Assembly (NCBI RefSeq): GCF_003002925.1
Contig: NZ_PVTK01000001.1
Coordinates: forward strand, 124,001-188,000
Source: Vreelandella songnenensis
GTDB lineage: Bacteria; Pseudomonadota; Gammaproteobacteria; Pseudomonadales; Halomonadaceae
Length of the DNA: 64,000 nucleotides
Direction: 5' to 3'
Made by a program: the position numbers and the translations under genes
In this document: piece by piece, positions 1 to 7,958 of the stretch
Numbering within the stretch: the stretch's first letter is position 1
Layout of the letters: the number at the start of each line of letters is the position of its first letter
The notes under the pieces: generated by a model
Databases searched by the model: none
What the model was told of the DNA's origin: nothing
Seen by the model: only the letters and a program-made list of their open reading frames with translations

Positions 1-498
1 GCGCCACTGGTTATCCGCAAGACGCAGGCTGTAGCTTACCGGGTATACCTGGCCGTTGCTGGCCACCACTTCCATATCCACGCTTGCCTGATCGTCATAG
101 CGCTGGCTGCGCTGGGTATCCAGCACGCGCAGATCCTGATAGTCGAAGGTAACCAGGCCGCGGGTATAGGTATCAATCAAGGTCTGGCGGAATACATCGG
201 CAAAGCGGCTACGCTGCTCGGGGGTTGCATTACGGAAGTAGCTGCCCATGACGCTTGCGCCGATGTAACGAAAGTCCGCCACGTCATCCAGGCTTTCGTT
301 GACCAGCGCTTCCAGCTCATCAATGTTGCTGGAGTAATAGTCGCGCTTGCCTTCAATTTCGCCCATGAGGGAGTCGACGTTCTCACGGATCATCGCTTCA
401 GGACTCTGGGATTGCGCCTGGGCCTGTAAAGGGAGAGCCATTGCCAGCGCCAGCAGAGCCACCAGCCAGGGGAATTTCAAAGCGGTCATCTTACGCAT
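1..498 (-). CDS. mlaC: MlaC, periplasmic phospholipid-binding protein (3' end cut by window edge)
   Basis: This gene encodes the periplasmic carrier of the Mla system, which moves phospholipid between the outer-membrane lipoprotein MlaA and the inner-membrane MlaFEDB complex. The 166 visible residues begin with a signal peptide (MRKMTALKFP, a hydrophobic stretch, then a QAQA cleavage region) and continue into the Tol_Tol_Ttg2 fold, with the FRYIGASVMGSYFRNATPEQ region recognisable. The family is usually about 200-215 residues, so roughly 45 C-terminal residues lie outside the window. The start at 498 is chosen for the GAGGT element about 8 nt upstream; a second Met at 489 is less well placed. 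It is last in the visible mlaF-mlaE-mlaD-mlaC order. mlaB, if present, would follow outside the window. Confidence 0.93.
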   Translation of the reverse strand, partial: MRKMTALKFPWLVALLALAMALPLQAQAQSQSPEAMIRENVDSLMGEIEGKRDYYSSNIDELEALVNESLDDVADFRYIGASVMGSYFRNATPEQRSRFADVFRQTLIDTYTRGLVTFDYQDLRVLDTQRSQRYDDQASVDMEVVASNGQVYPVSYSLRLADNQWR

Positions 499-519
499 CG
501 TGCTTACCTCGAAAAAGCG

Positions 520-540
520 GTTAGTGGTTAGTGATTAGTT
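520..540. repeat. Heptanucleotide tandem repeat at the mlaD/mlaC junction
   Basis: Three head-to-tail 7-mers (GTTAGTG, GTTAGTG, ATTAGTT on the plus strand) span the mlaD stop codon and the start of the mlaD-mlaC gap. Read on the minus strand, they place TAA triplets 7 nt apart, so mlaD ends in stops in all three frames. This is direct sequence observation; any role is unknown and replication slippage is the simplest origin. Confidence 0.6.
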
Positions 541-999
541 GGTTGCCATGTTGGACACAAATTGCTGGATAAGTTCTTCCAGCACCAGCGCCGACTGCGT
601 ATCACGAATGGTATCGCCATCACCCAGCACTTCAGGGTCACCGCCGATACTCAGACCGATATACTGCTCACCGAGCAGGCCGGCAGTCAGGATGGCGGCG
701 GTAGTATCTCTTGAAAGCTGGCCCTCCAGATCATTATCCAAGCGTAGCGTGACTTTGGCGTCATACCACTCGGTATCCAGATCGATGGACTCCACGCGCC
801 CGACCGTCACCCCGGCCATGGTGACGCGGGCACGAGGCCTCAAGCCGCCGATGTTGGCAAAATTGGCATCAAGGCGGAACGTTTCAGAAGGGGCGCTCAG
901 ACTCATGCCGCTCACACGAAGCCCTAGGAACACAAGACCAATGATACCCGCCAGCATGAACAGGCCCACGCCAAACTCCACGGTTTTACTGCGCTTCAT
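535..999 (-). CDS. mlaD: MlaD, inner-membrane MCE-domain subunit of the phospholipid transporter
   Basis: The 154-residue protein is the substrate-binding MCE subunit of the Mla ABC transporter. A single N-terminal transmembrane helix (about residues 8-28, after MKRSKTVEFGVG) is followed by one MCE domain (about residues 38-115), including the NIGGLRPRARVTMAGVTVG stretch typical of the family. The C-terminal part, ending SALVLEELIQQF, corresponds to the helix that forms the hexameric pore ring in characterised MlaD. It lies 15 nt downstream of mlaE and 36 nt upstream of mlaC, consistent with one transcript. Length and domain layout match single-MCE MlaD and not the longer PqiB or YebT proteins. 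Confidence 0.96.
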   Translation of the reverse strand: MKRSKTVEFGVGLFMLAGIIGLVFLGLRVSGMSLSAPSETFRLDANFANIGGLRPRARVTMAGVTVGRVESIDLDTEWYDAKVTLRLDNDLEGQLSRDTTAAILTAGLLGEQYIGLSIGGDPEVLGDGDTIRDTQSALVLEELIQQFVSNMATN

Positions 1000-1014
1000 G
1001 AAATCACTCCACCC

Positions 1015-1818
1015 TTAAAGACCACCGAACATCACGGCGGTTAGTACAAAATCAAGCCCCAGTACCGCAAGCGACGAATACACGACTGTGCGCGTGGTAG
1101 CGCGCGAAATGCCTTCTGACGTAGGCACCAGATCATAGCCCTGGAAAACCGCGATCCAGGTCACGACGATCGCAAAGACCAGGCTCTTGATCATGCCGTT
1201 ACCCACATCGTTCATGAAGGAGACGCTGGCCTGCATGTTGCTCCAGTAAGAGCCCTCAAAGACGCCTAGCCATTGAACACCCACCAGATATCCCCCCCAG
1301 ATACCTACCACGCTAAAGCCCACGGTCAGTATCGGCAGGGCGACGAAGCCGGCCCATAGCCTGGGCGCGATCACCCGGCGCAGCGGGTCAACGCCAATCA
1401 TTTCCATGCTGGTCAATTGCTCGGTGGCCTTCATCAGGCCAATTTCTGCCGTCAGCGCAGAGCCCGCCCGTCCTGCAAACAGAAGAGCCGCCACTACCGG
1501 CGCCAGTTCGCGTAAAAGCGACAGCGCCACCATCTGCCCAAGCGCCTGCTCAGCGCCAAAATCGACCAGAATCGTATAACCCTGCAGCGCCAGCACCATG
1601 CCGATGAATAGCCCCGACACAATCACGATGGCAAGCGACAGCACCCCGACAAAGTGCATCTGACGTAGCCACAGGTACCACCCTTCACGGGAAGGCACAC
1701 CTACCACCGATTGGCCCAGAAAAAGCCCGGCCCGGCCCAGGGCTTCCATGACATCACACCCTTTGCGCCCAAGCCTCACGATACGGCCGACAACGCCTTG
1801 TTCAAATTTCGACTGCAT
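1015..1818 (-). CDS. mlaE: MlaE, permease subunit of the phospholipid ABC transporter
   Basis: The 267-residue membrane protein is the permease of the Mla transporter. It has about five hydrophobic segments and the MlaE/YrbE family signature regions: [19 protein letters not shown], then [21 protein letters not shown], then [21 protein letters not shown]. The last of these is the coupling-helix zone that contacts the MlaF ATPase. Its start overlaps the mlaF stop by one base (TAATG), which indicates translational coupling. It sits between ATPase and MCE genes in the order normal for Gammaproteobacteria. Confidence 0.97.
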   Translation of the reverse strand: MQSKFEQGVVGRIVRLGRKGCDVMEALGRAGLFLGQSVVGVPSREGWYLWLRQMHFVGVLSLAIVIVSGLFIGMVLALQGYTILVDFGAEQALGQMVALSLLRELAPVVAALLFAGRAGSALTAEIGLMKATEQLTSMEMIGVDPLRRVIAPRLWAGFVALPILTVGFSVVGIWGGYLVGVQWLGVFEGSYWSNMQASVSFMNDVGNGMIKSLVFAIVVTWIAVFQGYDLVPTSEGISRATTRTVVYSSLAVLGLDFVLTAVMFGGL

Positions 1819-2636
1819 TACCTGGCCCTTGTCGCGGTAGCGCCAAGAATATCGCTGTATAGCGTCTCGGCGGGATAGTGAAACGGCACCGGCCCATCGG
1901 GCTCACCGTGTACAAACTGGCTTACCCGCGGGTCCTGGTTGGCATTCAGCGTGTCCGGCGTGCCCTCCGCCACCACCTGACCATCGGCCAGTAGATAAAG
2001 ATAGTCGGCAATGCTCAGCGTCTCTTTTATATCGTGAGACACCACCACGGACGTCAGCTTGAGCGCCTCATTGAGCCGCTTGATCAACTGCACCAGCACT
2101 CCCATGGAAATGGGGTCCTGACCAACAAAGGGCTCATCGTAAAGAATCAGCTCCGGGTCCAGCGCAATGGCCCGGGCCAGGGCTACCCGCCTTGCCATGC
2201 CGCCGGAGAGCTCGGCGGGGGTAAGATGGCGCGCACCGCGCAGCCCCACCGCCTGAAGCTTTAAAAGTACCAGATCGCGAATCATTGCATCGGGGAGGTC
2301 GGTATGAACCCGTAGCGGGAACGCCACGTTTTCAAATACGTCCAGATCCGAAAACAGCGCGCCGCTTTGAAACAGCATGCCCATGCGCTTGCGCAGCGCA
2401 AACAGCGCCTTGCGTGATAGCCGTTGAACATCCTGCCCGTCCACCAGAATACGCCCCCGGTCCGGCGTCAGCTGTCCGCCGATCAGCTTCAGCAGCGTGG
2501 TCTTGCCAGTACCGCTGGGGCCCATGATCGCGGTAACCTTGCCCTGCGGAATAATCATGTCGATGCCGCGAAAGATCTCATGGCTCCCACGCGAGAAGTG
2601 CACATCGTGTATCTCAATAAAGGGAACATCCGTCAT
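1818..2636 (-). CDS. mlaF: MlaF, ATPase subunit of the phospholipid ABC transporter
   Basis: The 272-residue protein is the cytoplasmic ATPase of the Mla complex. Walker A is GPSGTGKTT (residues 39-47), the signature motif is [14 protein letters not shown], Walker B is LILYDEP, and a switch His follows in VVVSHDI. The C-terminal extension after the ABC core is typical of MlaF and binds MlaB in characterised systems. It is the first gene of the minus-strand operon. A purine-rich AGGGGAG precedes the ATG at 2636. The roughly 250-nt divergent spacer to kdsD must hold its promoter; a possible -10 (TAGAAT on the minus strand, 2694-2699) is weak. Confidence 0.97.
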   Translation of the reverse strand: MTDVPFIEIHDVHFSRGSHEIFRGIDMIIPQGKVTAIMGPSGTGKTTLLKLIGGQLTPDRGRILVDGQDVQRLSRKALFALRKRMGMLFQSGALFSDLDVFENVAFPLRVHTDLPDAMIRDLVLLKLQAVGLRGARHLTPAELSGGMARRVALARAIALDPELILYDEPFVGQDPISMGVLVQLIKRLNEALKLTSVVVSHDIKETLSIADYLYLLADGQVVAEGTPDTLNANQDPRVSQFVHGEPDGPVPFHYPAETLYSDILGATATRAR

Positions 2637-2706
2637 GGGTGGTTCGACTCCCCTAGTCGCTTGTGTCGAGCGTGCCGATGAGGCTTTCAGCCTATTCTAC
2701 AGTTTA

Positions 2707-2725
2707 AAAACAGTGTTTTCGAAAA
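2707..2725. promoter_or_regulatory. Overlapping palindromes in the mlaF-kdsD divergent spacer
   Basis: AAAACA-G-TGTTTT (2707-2719) overlaps TTTTCGAAAA (2716-2725). Both are perfect inverted repeats and lie in the only non-coding region shared by the mla operon and the kds/lpt run. This could be an operator, but no known regulator is recognised from the sequence, and AT-rich palindromes of this length can occur by chance. Confidence 0.3.
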
Positions 2726-2812
2726 ATTATCGAACATCGTATCTTAACTCGATTGGCACTAACAGACGAGCGCGCGTTCCAATGGCGCATGAAAACCCTT
2801 TAAAGCGCTATG

Positions 2813-2840
2813 CTTACAGACGTGCACTAAATGGTATTCT
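2813..2840 (+). promoter_or_regulatory. Candidate sigma-70 promoter for kdsD
   Basis: CTTACA (2813-2818) and TATTCT (2835-2840) are separated by 16 nt, and the -10 is preceded by TGG, which fits an extended -10 element. Each hexamer matches the consensus at four of six positions. A transcript would start near 2847, about 45 nt before kdsD. This was found by eye and is a moderate match only. Confidence 0.4.
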
Positions 2841-2890
2841 TGTGCGTTAAATGCCCATGCTTCAATTAAACTGTTTCAATCAAAAACGAG

Positions 2891-3883
2891 ATGTTCATGC
2901 ACCAGCCCTCTTCCACTCTTAGCCTCCTGCGTGAAAGCGCTTTACGCACGCTGCAAATCGAACAGGCGGCCATTGGCGGCCTGCAAGGCAAGCTTGACGA
3001 GAGCTTTGACCGTGCCTGCGAATTGATGCTGGCCTGCCAGGGCCGCGTAGTGGTGACCGGCATGGGCAAGTCGGGGCATATTGCCGGCAAACTGGCAGCA
3101 ACCCTGGCCAGCACCGGCACCCCGGCCTTTTTCGTTCATCCGGGTGAAGCGAGCCACGGCGATCTTGGCATGATTACCCGCACCGACGTGGTGCTGGCGC
3201 TGTCCAACTCCGGCGAAACCGCCGAGGTAACGGCGCTGCTGCCCCTGCTCAAGCGCCTGGGCACGCCGCTTATCAGCATGACCGGAAAGCCCGCATCGAC
3301 GCTTGCCAAGCATGCTGATGCGCACCTGGACAGCGGTGTCGAGCGTGAAGCCTGCCCGCTTGATCTGGCCCCGACCAGCTCGACCACGGCCGCACTTGCT
3401 CTTGGGGACGCACTGGCCGTTGCCCTGCTTGAAGCGCGCGGTTTTACCGCCGATGATTTTGCCCTTTCGCATCCCGGCGGCAGCCTGGGCAAGCGGCTCT
3501 TGCTGCGGGTGCGCGACTTGATGCATGACGGCTCGCGGCTGCCTCAGGTAGCGCTTGGCAGCCCGCTGCGTGATGCCCTGCTGGAAATCACGCGCCAGGG
3601 CCTGGGATTTACCTGCGTGGTGGACAGTGAAGGCCGACTTGCCGGGGTTTACACCGATGGCGACCTTCGCCGTACACTGGACCAGTTCCACGACCTGCGC
3701 GAAGTGGCCGTGGATGATGTCATGACCCGGCCTGGCAAGCGCATCGGCCCCGACATTCTGGCGGCCGAAGCCGTACGCATCATGGAAGATAGCCGGATTA
3801 CCGCCCTGGCGGTAGTGGATGACGAGCAGCGGCCGATTGGCGCGCTCCACATGCACGACCTGCTCGCCAGCGGCGTTATCTGA
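2891..3883 (+). CDS. kdsD: KdsD, D-arabinose 5-phosphate isomerase
   Basis: KdsD converts ribulose 5-phosphate to arabinose 5-phosphate, the first committed step toward Kdo for lipid A core. The 330 residues contain an N-terminal SIS sugar-isomerase domain (about 40-185), with GMGKSGHIAGKLAATL, the LALSNSGETAE loop and the HPGGSLGKRLL motif. Two CBS domains follow (about 205-330), including VRDLMHDG and DDVMTRPGKR. This is the full-length two-domain architecture of KdsD. Met at 2891 or 2897 could be the start; GAG lies 6 nt before the second. The next gene, kdsC, acts later in the same pathway. Confidence 0.96.
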   Translation: MFMHQPSSTLSLLRESALRTLQIEQAAIGGLQGKLDESFDRACELMLACQGRVVVTGMGKSGHIAGKLAATLASTGTPAFFVHPGEASHGDLGMITRTDVVLALSNSGETAEVTALLPLLKRLGTPLISMTGKPASTLAKHADAHLDSGVEREACPLDLAPTSSTTAALALGDALAVALLEARGFTADDFALSHPGGSLGKRLLLRVRDLMHDGSRLPQVALGSPLRDALLEITRQGLGFTCVVDSEGRLAGVYTDGDLRRTLDQFHDLREVAVDDVMTRPGKRIGPDILAAEAVRIMEDSRITALAVVDDEQRPIGALHMHDLLASGVI

Positions 3884-3899
3884 ACGCCAGACCTATATG

Positions 3900-3929
3900 T
3901 ATCAATACGCTTATTTATCAATACGCTTA
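3900..3929. repeat. 14-bp direct repeat, 16-bp period, between kdsD and kdsC
   Basis: TATCAATACGCTTA occurs at 3900-3913 and again, without mismatch, at 3916-3929, separated by TT. The repeat fills most of the 62-nt spacer just ahead of the kdsC ribosome-binding site (AAGGAG). No function can be assigned from sequence. Confidence 0.75.
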
Positions 3930-3945
3930 CTGACAAGGAGTCTTT

Positions 3946-4488
3946 ATGGCCCTCCCCACTGCCTTGCTTGACCGGATTCGCCACGTACGCCTGCTGGCCC
4001 TTGATGTTGACGGCGTACTGACCGATGGGCGGCTCTATTTCCAGGCCGACGGCGTCGAGATCAAGGCGTTTCACACTCAGGACGGGCACGGCCTGAAGCT
4101 GCTCAAGCGAGTGGGCATTCACGTGGCGTTGATCACCGGCCGCGATTCACCAATGGTCAGCCAGCGTGCTGCCTCTCTAGGCATCACTCACGTTTTCCAG
4201 GGCTGCGAGGACAAGCTCACCACGCTGAAGGCGCTTTGTCAGCGGCTGGATCTGGATCTGAGCCAGGTCGCCTACTGCGGCGATGACCTGCCCGACCTGG
4301 CGCCGATCAAGCGCGCAGGCGTCGGCATCACGGTACCCAATGCGCCAGATTACATGCACGGCCACGCCGACTGGATTACCGATCGCCTGGGCGGGCATGG
4401 CGCGGTGCGGGAAATCTGTGACACGCTCCTTGAAGCCCAGGGCCACTGGGGCTCGGTGCTTGACACCTACCTGCACGGTCGCCCGTAA
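3946..4488 (+). CDS. kdsC: KdsC, 3-deoxy-D-manno-octulosonate 8-phosphate phosphatase
   Basis: KdsC removes phosphate from Kdo 8-phosphate to give Kdo. The 180-residue protein is a capless HAD phosphatase. Motif I is LDVDGVLTDG, with nucleophile and acid/base Asp20 and Asp22. Motif II is the Thr of ITGRDS, a conserved Lys follows in EDKLTTLK, and motif IV is YCGDDLPDLAPI. The length matches the tetrameric KdsC family. AAGGAG lies 7 nt upstream of the ATG. Its stop overlaps the lptC start (TAATG), so it is translationally coupled to the LPS export genes. Confidence 0.97.
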   Translation: MALPTALLDRIRHVRLLALDVDGVLTDGRLYFQADGVEIKAFHTQDGHGLKLLKRVGIHVALITGRDSPMVSQRAASLGITHVFQGCEDKLTTLKALCQRLDLDLSQVAYCGDDLPDLAPIKRAGVGITVPNAPDYMHGHADWITDRLGGHGAVREICDTLLEAQGHWGSVLDTYLHGRP

Positions 4489-5060
4489 TGTTCAGGCGGA
4501 TCAGAAAGCGCGTCTGGCTGGCCGGGCTGGTCATTGCCCTCGGGGTGCTGCTGGTCTGGCTTGATCCGCGCAGCACGGATGAGCGGCCGGTCGATCCAGC
4601 GGCCCAGGCTGAGGAACCCGGCCACGTGCTGGAAAACGCCGAAATGACGCTTTTTGGCGAATCGGGTCGGGTCGAGCAGTCGCTGAAATCGCCGCTGCTG
4701 GTGTACATTCCCCAGCGCGCCACGGCCGAGGCTACCCAGCCCGTGGCCAGCCTTTACGACAACGAAGATCGTGAGTGGCTCGCCAATGCCGATGAAGGCA
4801 CGCTGAATACCGATACCCAGGCACTCACCCTTTCCGGTGATGCAAGGCTTCTAGCCCCCTCCGAGGGCTGGCAGCTGGATACTGACGAGTTGCATTACGA
4901 TGGCCTGGCGCGCCATGCCTGGAGTGAGGCGCCCGCACTGCTGCAACAGCCGCCCCAGCGCATGAGCGCTACGCGCATGGACGTCTGGCTGGATACCAGC
5001 CAGGTCCGCTTAACCGATAACGTACGCGGCCACCACCCGCCCGCGACACAGACCCCTTAG
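4488..5060 (+). CDS. lptC: LptC, inner-membrane-anchored LPS transport protein
   Basis: LptC is the single-pass protein that accepts LPS from LptB2FG and passes it to periplasmic LptA. The 190-residue product has an N-terminal membrane anchor (about residues 7-25, VWLAGLVIALGVLLVWL) and a periplasmic beta-jellyroll of the LptC/YrbK family. Recognisable parts are ENAEMTLFGESGRVEQSLKS and the late DELHYDGLARHAWSEAP. Sequence identity in this family is low, so the call leans on topology, size and position between kdsC and lptA. An 8-nt gap precedes lptA. Confidence 0.92.
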   Translation: MFRRIRKRVWLAGLVIALGVLLVWLDPRSTDERPVDPAAQAEEPGHVLENAEMTLFGESGRVEQSLKSPLLVYIPQRATAEATQPVASLYDNEDREWLANADEGTLNTDTQALTLSGDARLLAPSEGWQLDTDELHYDGLARHAWSEAPALLQQPPQRMSATRMDVWLDTSQVRLTDNVRGHHPPATQTP

Positions 5061-5068
5061 GAGTCGCT

Positions 5069-5560
5069 ATGAAAGCTCTATTTCGCACCGCGCTTTTCGC
5101 CCTGGCGGTGCCGCTCTCGGCAGCGGCCCAGACAAGCCAGGCCCCGGTTGAAGTGGAAGCCGACCGGCTGGACCTTGACCAGCGCGCCGGCACTGCGGTC
5201 TATTCCGGCAATGTCGATATCCGTCAGGGTGAGATGCAGCTTCGCGGTGAGCGCGTTGAAATTCAACGCAATGACGCCGGTGAGCTCTCGCTGGTGACAG
5301 CGACTGGCGAGCGCGCCTACCTGCGCAACCAGCAGCAGGGACAGGAAACGCCTATCGAAGGCTGGGCACGTCGGGTGATCTATCACGTGGCGGAGCGTCG
5401 CGTCGAGCTTATCGATCAGGCCGAACTGATTCAGGGCGGGGACACGTTCAACGGTGGACGCCTTGAGTACTTCCTTGATCGCGAAGTGGTTCAGGCACGC
5501 TCGGATGTCAGCGGCAGCGAGCCGCAGCGTATTCGCATGACACTTCAGCCAGCGCAATAA
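5069..5560 (+). CDS. lptA: LptA, periplasmic LPS bridge protein
   Basis: LptA polymerises in the periplasm as the bridge carrying LPS from LptC to the outer-membrane LptD. The 163-residue precursor starts with a signal peptide (MKALFRTALFALAVPLSAAAQ, cleavage near residue 20). The OstA-like jellyroll follows, starting PVEVEADRLDLDQRAGTAVYSG, which is the conserved entry strand of the family. Further strand pairs are seen around GEMQLRGERVEI and IQGGDTFNGGRLEYFLD. AGGAG lies upstream of the ATG. It sits directly between lptC and lptB. Confidence 0.96.
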   Translation: MKALFRTALFALAVPLSAAAQTSQAPVEVEADRLDLDQRAGTAVYSGNVDIRQGEMQLRGERVEIQRNDAGELSLVTATGERAYLRNQQQGQETPIEGWARRVIYHVAERRVELIDQAELIQGGDTFNGGRLEYFLDREVVQARSDVSGSEPQRIRMTLQPAQ

Positions 5561-5572
5561 CAGGAGCGGTCG

Positions 5573-6322
5573 ATGGCTACTGCGGAATCAGCGCCGATTA
5601 AAACCCTCTATGCCAAGCATCTGGCCAAGAGCTACAAGCGTCGCCGGGTGGTTCAGGATATCAGCCTGGAGATTGCCCAGGGCAGCGTCGTAGGCCTCCT
5701 GGGCCCCAACGGCGCTGGCAAGACGACCTCTTTTTACATGATCGTGGGGCTGGTCAAGTCAGATGCTGGTACCGTCAGCATCGATGAGCTGGACCTTACC
5801 CGCGCGCCCATGCACGAACGCGCCATGGCCGGTATTGGCTACCTGCCTCAGGAAGCCTCGATCTTTCGCAAGCTCTCGGTGGCCGACAACATCATGGCTA
5901 TCCTGGAAACGCGCAAGGAGCTGGATGGTGCCGGACGCGAGCAGCGCCTGGAAAGCCTGCTGGAAGATTTTCACATCACCCATATTCGCGACAACCTGGG
6001 CATGAGCCTGTCAGGTGGCGAGCGGCGGCGGGTCGAGATTGCCCGCTCACTGGCCACAGAGCCTGCCTTCATTCTGCTCGATGAGCCGTTTGCCGGGGTA
6101 GATCCCATTTCAGTCGGTGAGATCAAGAGCATTATCCGGGCACTTAAAAAGCGCCATATCGGCGTGCTGATCACTGACCATAACGTTCGGGAAACGCTGG
6201 ATATCTGTGACGTTGCCTATATTGTTGGCGACGGGCATATCATTGCCGGCGGAAGCCCCGAAACCATCCTGAACAACCAGAAAGTCAGAGAGGTTTATCT
6301 GGGCGCCGATTTCCGTCTTTAA
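5573..6322 (+). CDS. lptB: LptB, ATPase of the LPS export ABC transporter
   Basis: LptB powers extraction of LPS from the inner membrane with LptF and LptG, which are not encoded in this window. The 249-residue protein has Walker [10 protein letters not shown] (44-52), the Q-loop region [19 protein letters not shown] characteristic of LptB, signature [16 protein letters not shown], Walker [14 protein letters not shown] and switch His in LITDHNV. AGGAG precedes the start 12 nt after lptA. Downstream is a 105-nt spacer before rpoN that carries its own promoter candidate. Confidence 0.97.
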   Translation: MATAESAPIKTLYAKHLAKSYKRRRVVQDISLEIAQGSVVGLLGPNGAGKTTSFYMIVGLVKSDAGTVSIDELDLTRAPMHERAMAGIGYLPQEASIFRKLSVADNIMAILETRKELDGAGREQRLESLLEDFHITHIRDNLGMSLSGGERRRVEIARSLATEPAFILLDEPFAGVDPISVGEIKSIIRALKKRHIGVLITDHNVRETLDICDVAYIVGDGHIIAGGSPETILNNQKVREVYLGADFRL

Positions 6323-6351
6323 ACAGTGACCTGCAGCAAAATTATTATCAA

Positions 6352-6367
6352 TGGCATGCTTATTGCA
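6352..6367 (+). promoter_or_regulatory. Candidate sigma-54 (RpoN) promoter upstream of rpoN
   Basis: TGGCATGCTTATTGCA matches the sigma-54 consensus TGGCACG-N4-TTGCW with a single mismatch (T for C at the sixth base). The invariant GG and GC pairs are separated by exactly 10 nt. Transcription would start near 6379, about 50 nt before the rpoN ATG. Short palindromes CATGATCATG (6374-6383) and CACTAGTG (6389-6396) lie just downstream. Seen by eye; there is no evidence for an activator site. Confidence 0.6.
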
Positions 6368-6427
6368 CTTGCACATGATCATGACTCGCACTAGTGTGAA
6401 GCTTTCCGATTAACGAGTGGTTCTCAG

Positions 6428-7846
6428 ATGGTCATGAAAGCTTCTCTTCAATTGCGTATCGGCACGCAGCTGACCATGACACCCCAGCTGCAGCAGGCCA
6501 TTGCTCTGCTGCAGCTCTCCACATTGGATCTGCGCCAGGAAATTCAGCAGGCGCTGGATGCCAACCCGATGCTGGAGCAGGAAGACGAATTCGGCGAGCA
6601 GGCCGCCGTTGAACCGCAGGAAGCGGAGTGGTCAGAGAGTATCCCCACCGAACTCTCGGTGGATAGCGACTGGTCAGATACCTACCAGGACATGCCAAGC
6701 GCGGCGGGCAGTGGCAGCGATGGCCCCGATTTCGAACGCCAGGCCGCCGGCCAGAGCCTTTACGGGCATCTGCTCTGGCAACTCGCCATGACTGATTTCA
6801 ACGTCCGTGAGCAGCTGGTGGCGGAAAGCCTGATCGATGCGCTCGATGCCAACGGCTACCTTACGCAGCCGCTCAACGATATTCGCGACGGTTTACGCGC
6901 CCAGGGTCTGGACGGCCTCAATCAGCGCGAGATGGAAACCATCTTGCTGCGCCTGCAGCAGTTTGAGCCTACCGGAGTATTCGCTCGCGACCTGCGCGAA
7001 TGCCTGATGCTGCAGTTGGCAACCCTGCCTGAAGACACACCCCTGCTGGTTCCCGCCAAGCGTCTGGTACGTCAGTTCCTGGAAGCGCTGGGTAAAAACG
7101 ACATGCGTCTTCTGAAGCGTCGTCTTGGGCTGGATGACGAGCAGCTCGAGGATGTCATCCATCTGATTCGCAGCCTGGACCCGCGCCCCGGCAGCGCCTA
7201 CGGCCCTACCGACGACAGCTACATCACGCCGGATCTCGTGGTACGTCACGACAACGAAGGCTGGCATCTGGAGCTCAACCCTGACGCCCTGCCGCGGCTG
7301 CGCATCCAGCCCGACTACGCCAGTCTGATCAAGCGCGCCGACAAGAGTCAGGACAACCAGTTCCTGAAAGAACATCTGCAGGAGGCGCGCTGGCTGATCA
7401 AGAGCCTTTCCAGCCGCAACGATACCCTGCTGCGCGTGGGCCGGGAGATTGTCACCCGTCAGATCGGCTTTCTTGAGCATGGTGAAGAAGCCATGAAACC
7501 GCTGATTCTGGCGGATATCGCCGAAGCCGTTGAAATGCACGAATCGACCATTTCACGTGTTACCACACAAAAGTATATTCATACGCCGCGTGGCGTGTTC
7601 GAACTCAAATATTTCTTCTCCAGCCAGATCAGCGGCCAGGATGGTGGCGACAGCCACTCGAGTACCGCCATTCGTGCCCGGCTGAAAAAGCTGATTCAGG
7701 ACGAGCCGCCAGGCAAACCGCTTTCAGACAGCCGACTGGTAACGCTACTCGAAGAAGGCGGCATTGCCGTTGCCCGCCGTACCGTAGCCAAATACCGCGA
7801 GTCGCTGGGCATTCCCTCATCGAGCGAGCGTCGCCGTTTGAGATAG
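6428..7846 (+). CDS. rpoN: RpoN, RNA polymerase sigma-54 factor
   Basis: This is the sigma-54 subunit that directs RNA polymerase to -24/-12 promoters under enhancer-binding ATPases. The 472-residue protein has the Gln/Leu-rich activator-interacting region I (LTMTPQLQQAIALLQLSTLD), an acidic linker (about 55-105), the core-binding domain, the helix-turn-helix region (IAEAVEMHESTISRVTTQKY) and the RpoN box ARRTVAKYRE (449-458) that reads the -24 element. Met at 6434 (MKASLQL) resembles the usual family N-terminus and may be the true start. It heads the rpoN-hpf-ptsN-rapZ-ptsO order conserved in Gammaproteobacteria. Confidence 0.98.
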   Translation: MVMKASLQLRIGTQLTMTPQLQQAIALLQLSTLDLRQEIQQALDANPMLEQEDEFGEQAAVEPQEAEWSESIPTELSVDSDWSDTYQDMPSAAGSGSDGPDFERQAAGQSLYGHLLWQLAMTDFNVREQLVAESLIDALDANGYLTQPLNDIRDGLRAQGLDGLNQREMETILLRLQQFEPTGVFARDLRECLMLQLATLPEDTPLLVPAKRLVRQFLEALGKNDMRLLKRRLGLDDEQLEDVIHLIRSLDPRPGSAYGPTDDSYITPDLVVRHDNEGWHLELNPDALPRLRIQPDYASLIKRADKSQDNQFLKEHLQEARWLIKSLSSRNDTLLRVGREIVTRQIGFLEHGEEAMKPLILADIAEAVEMHESTISRVTTQKYIHTPRGVFELKYFFSSQISGQDGGDSHSSTAIRARLKKLIQDEPPGKPLSDSRLVTLLEEGGIAVARRTVAKYRESLGIPSSSERRRLR

Positions 7847-7897
7847 CCATTTAAAGCAGACGCTTGAAATAGAAACGCCAAAACTCGCCCTCAGGGC

Positions 7898-7925
7898 TTT
7901 GCAATAGCGTAAAAAGGGTTACAAT
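7898..7925 (+). promoter_or_regulatory. Candidate sigma-70 promoter for hpf
   Basis: A -35-like TTTGCA (7898-7903) or TTGCAA (7899-7904) precedes a good -10, TACAAT (7920-7925), with 15-16 nt spacing. The start would fall near 7932, 27 nt before the hpf ATG at 7959. This would let hpf-ptsN-rapZ-ptsO be expressed apart from rpoN. Judged by eye only. Confidence 0.45.
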
Positions 7926-7958
7926 CGAAATACAGTCCGATGGATAAGGAGCACGTCA

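Noticed and set aside
2638-2660. tRNA-like T-arm sequence (GGTTCGACTCCCC) just upstream of mlaF
   Set aside because: There is no acceptor, D or anticodon arm on either strand; the flanks are the mlaF start and a spacer, so the resemblance is local only.
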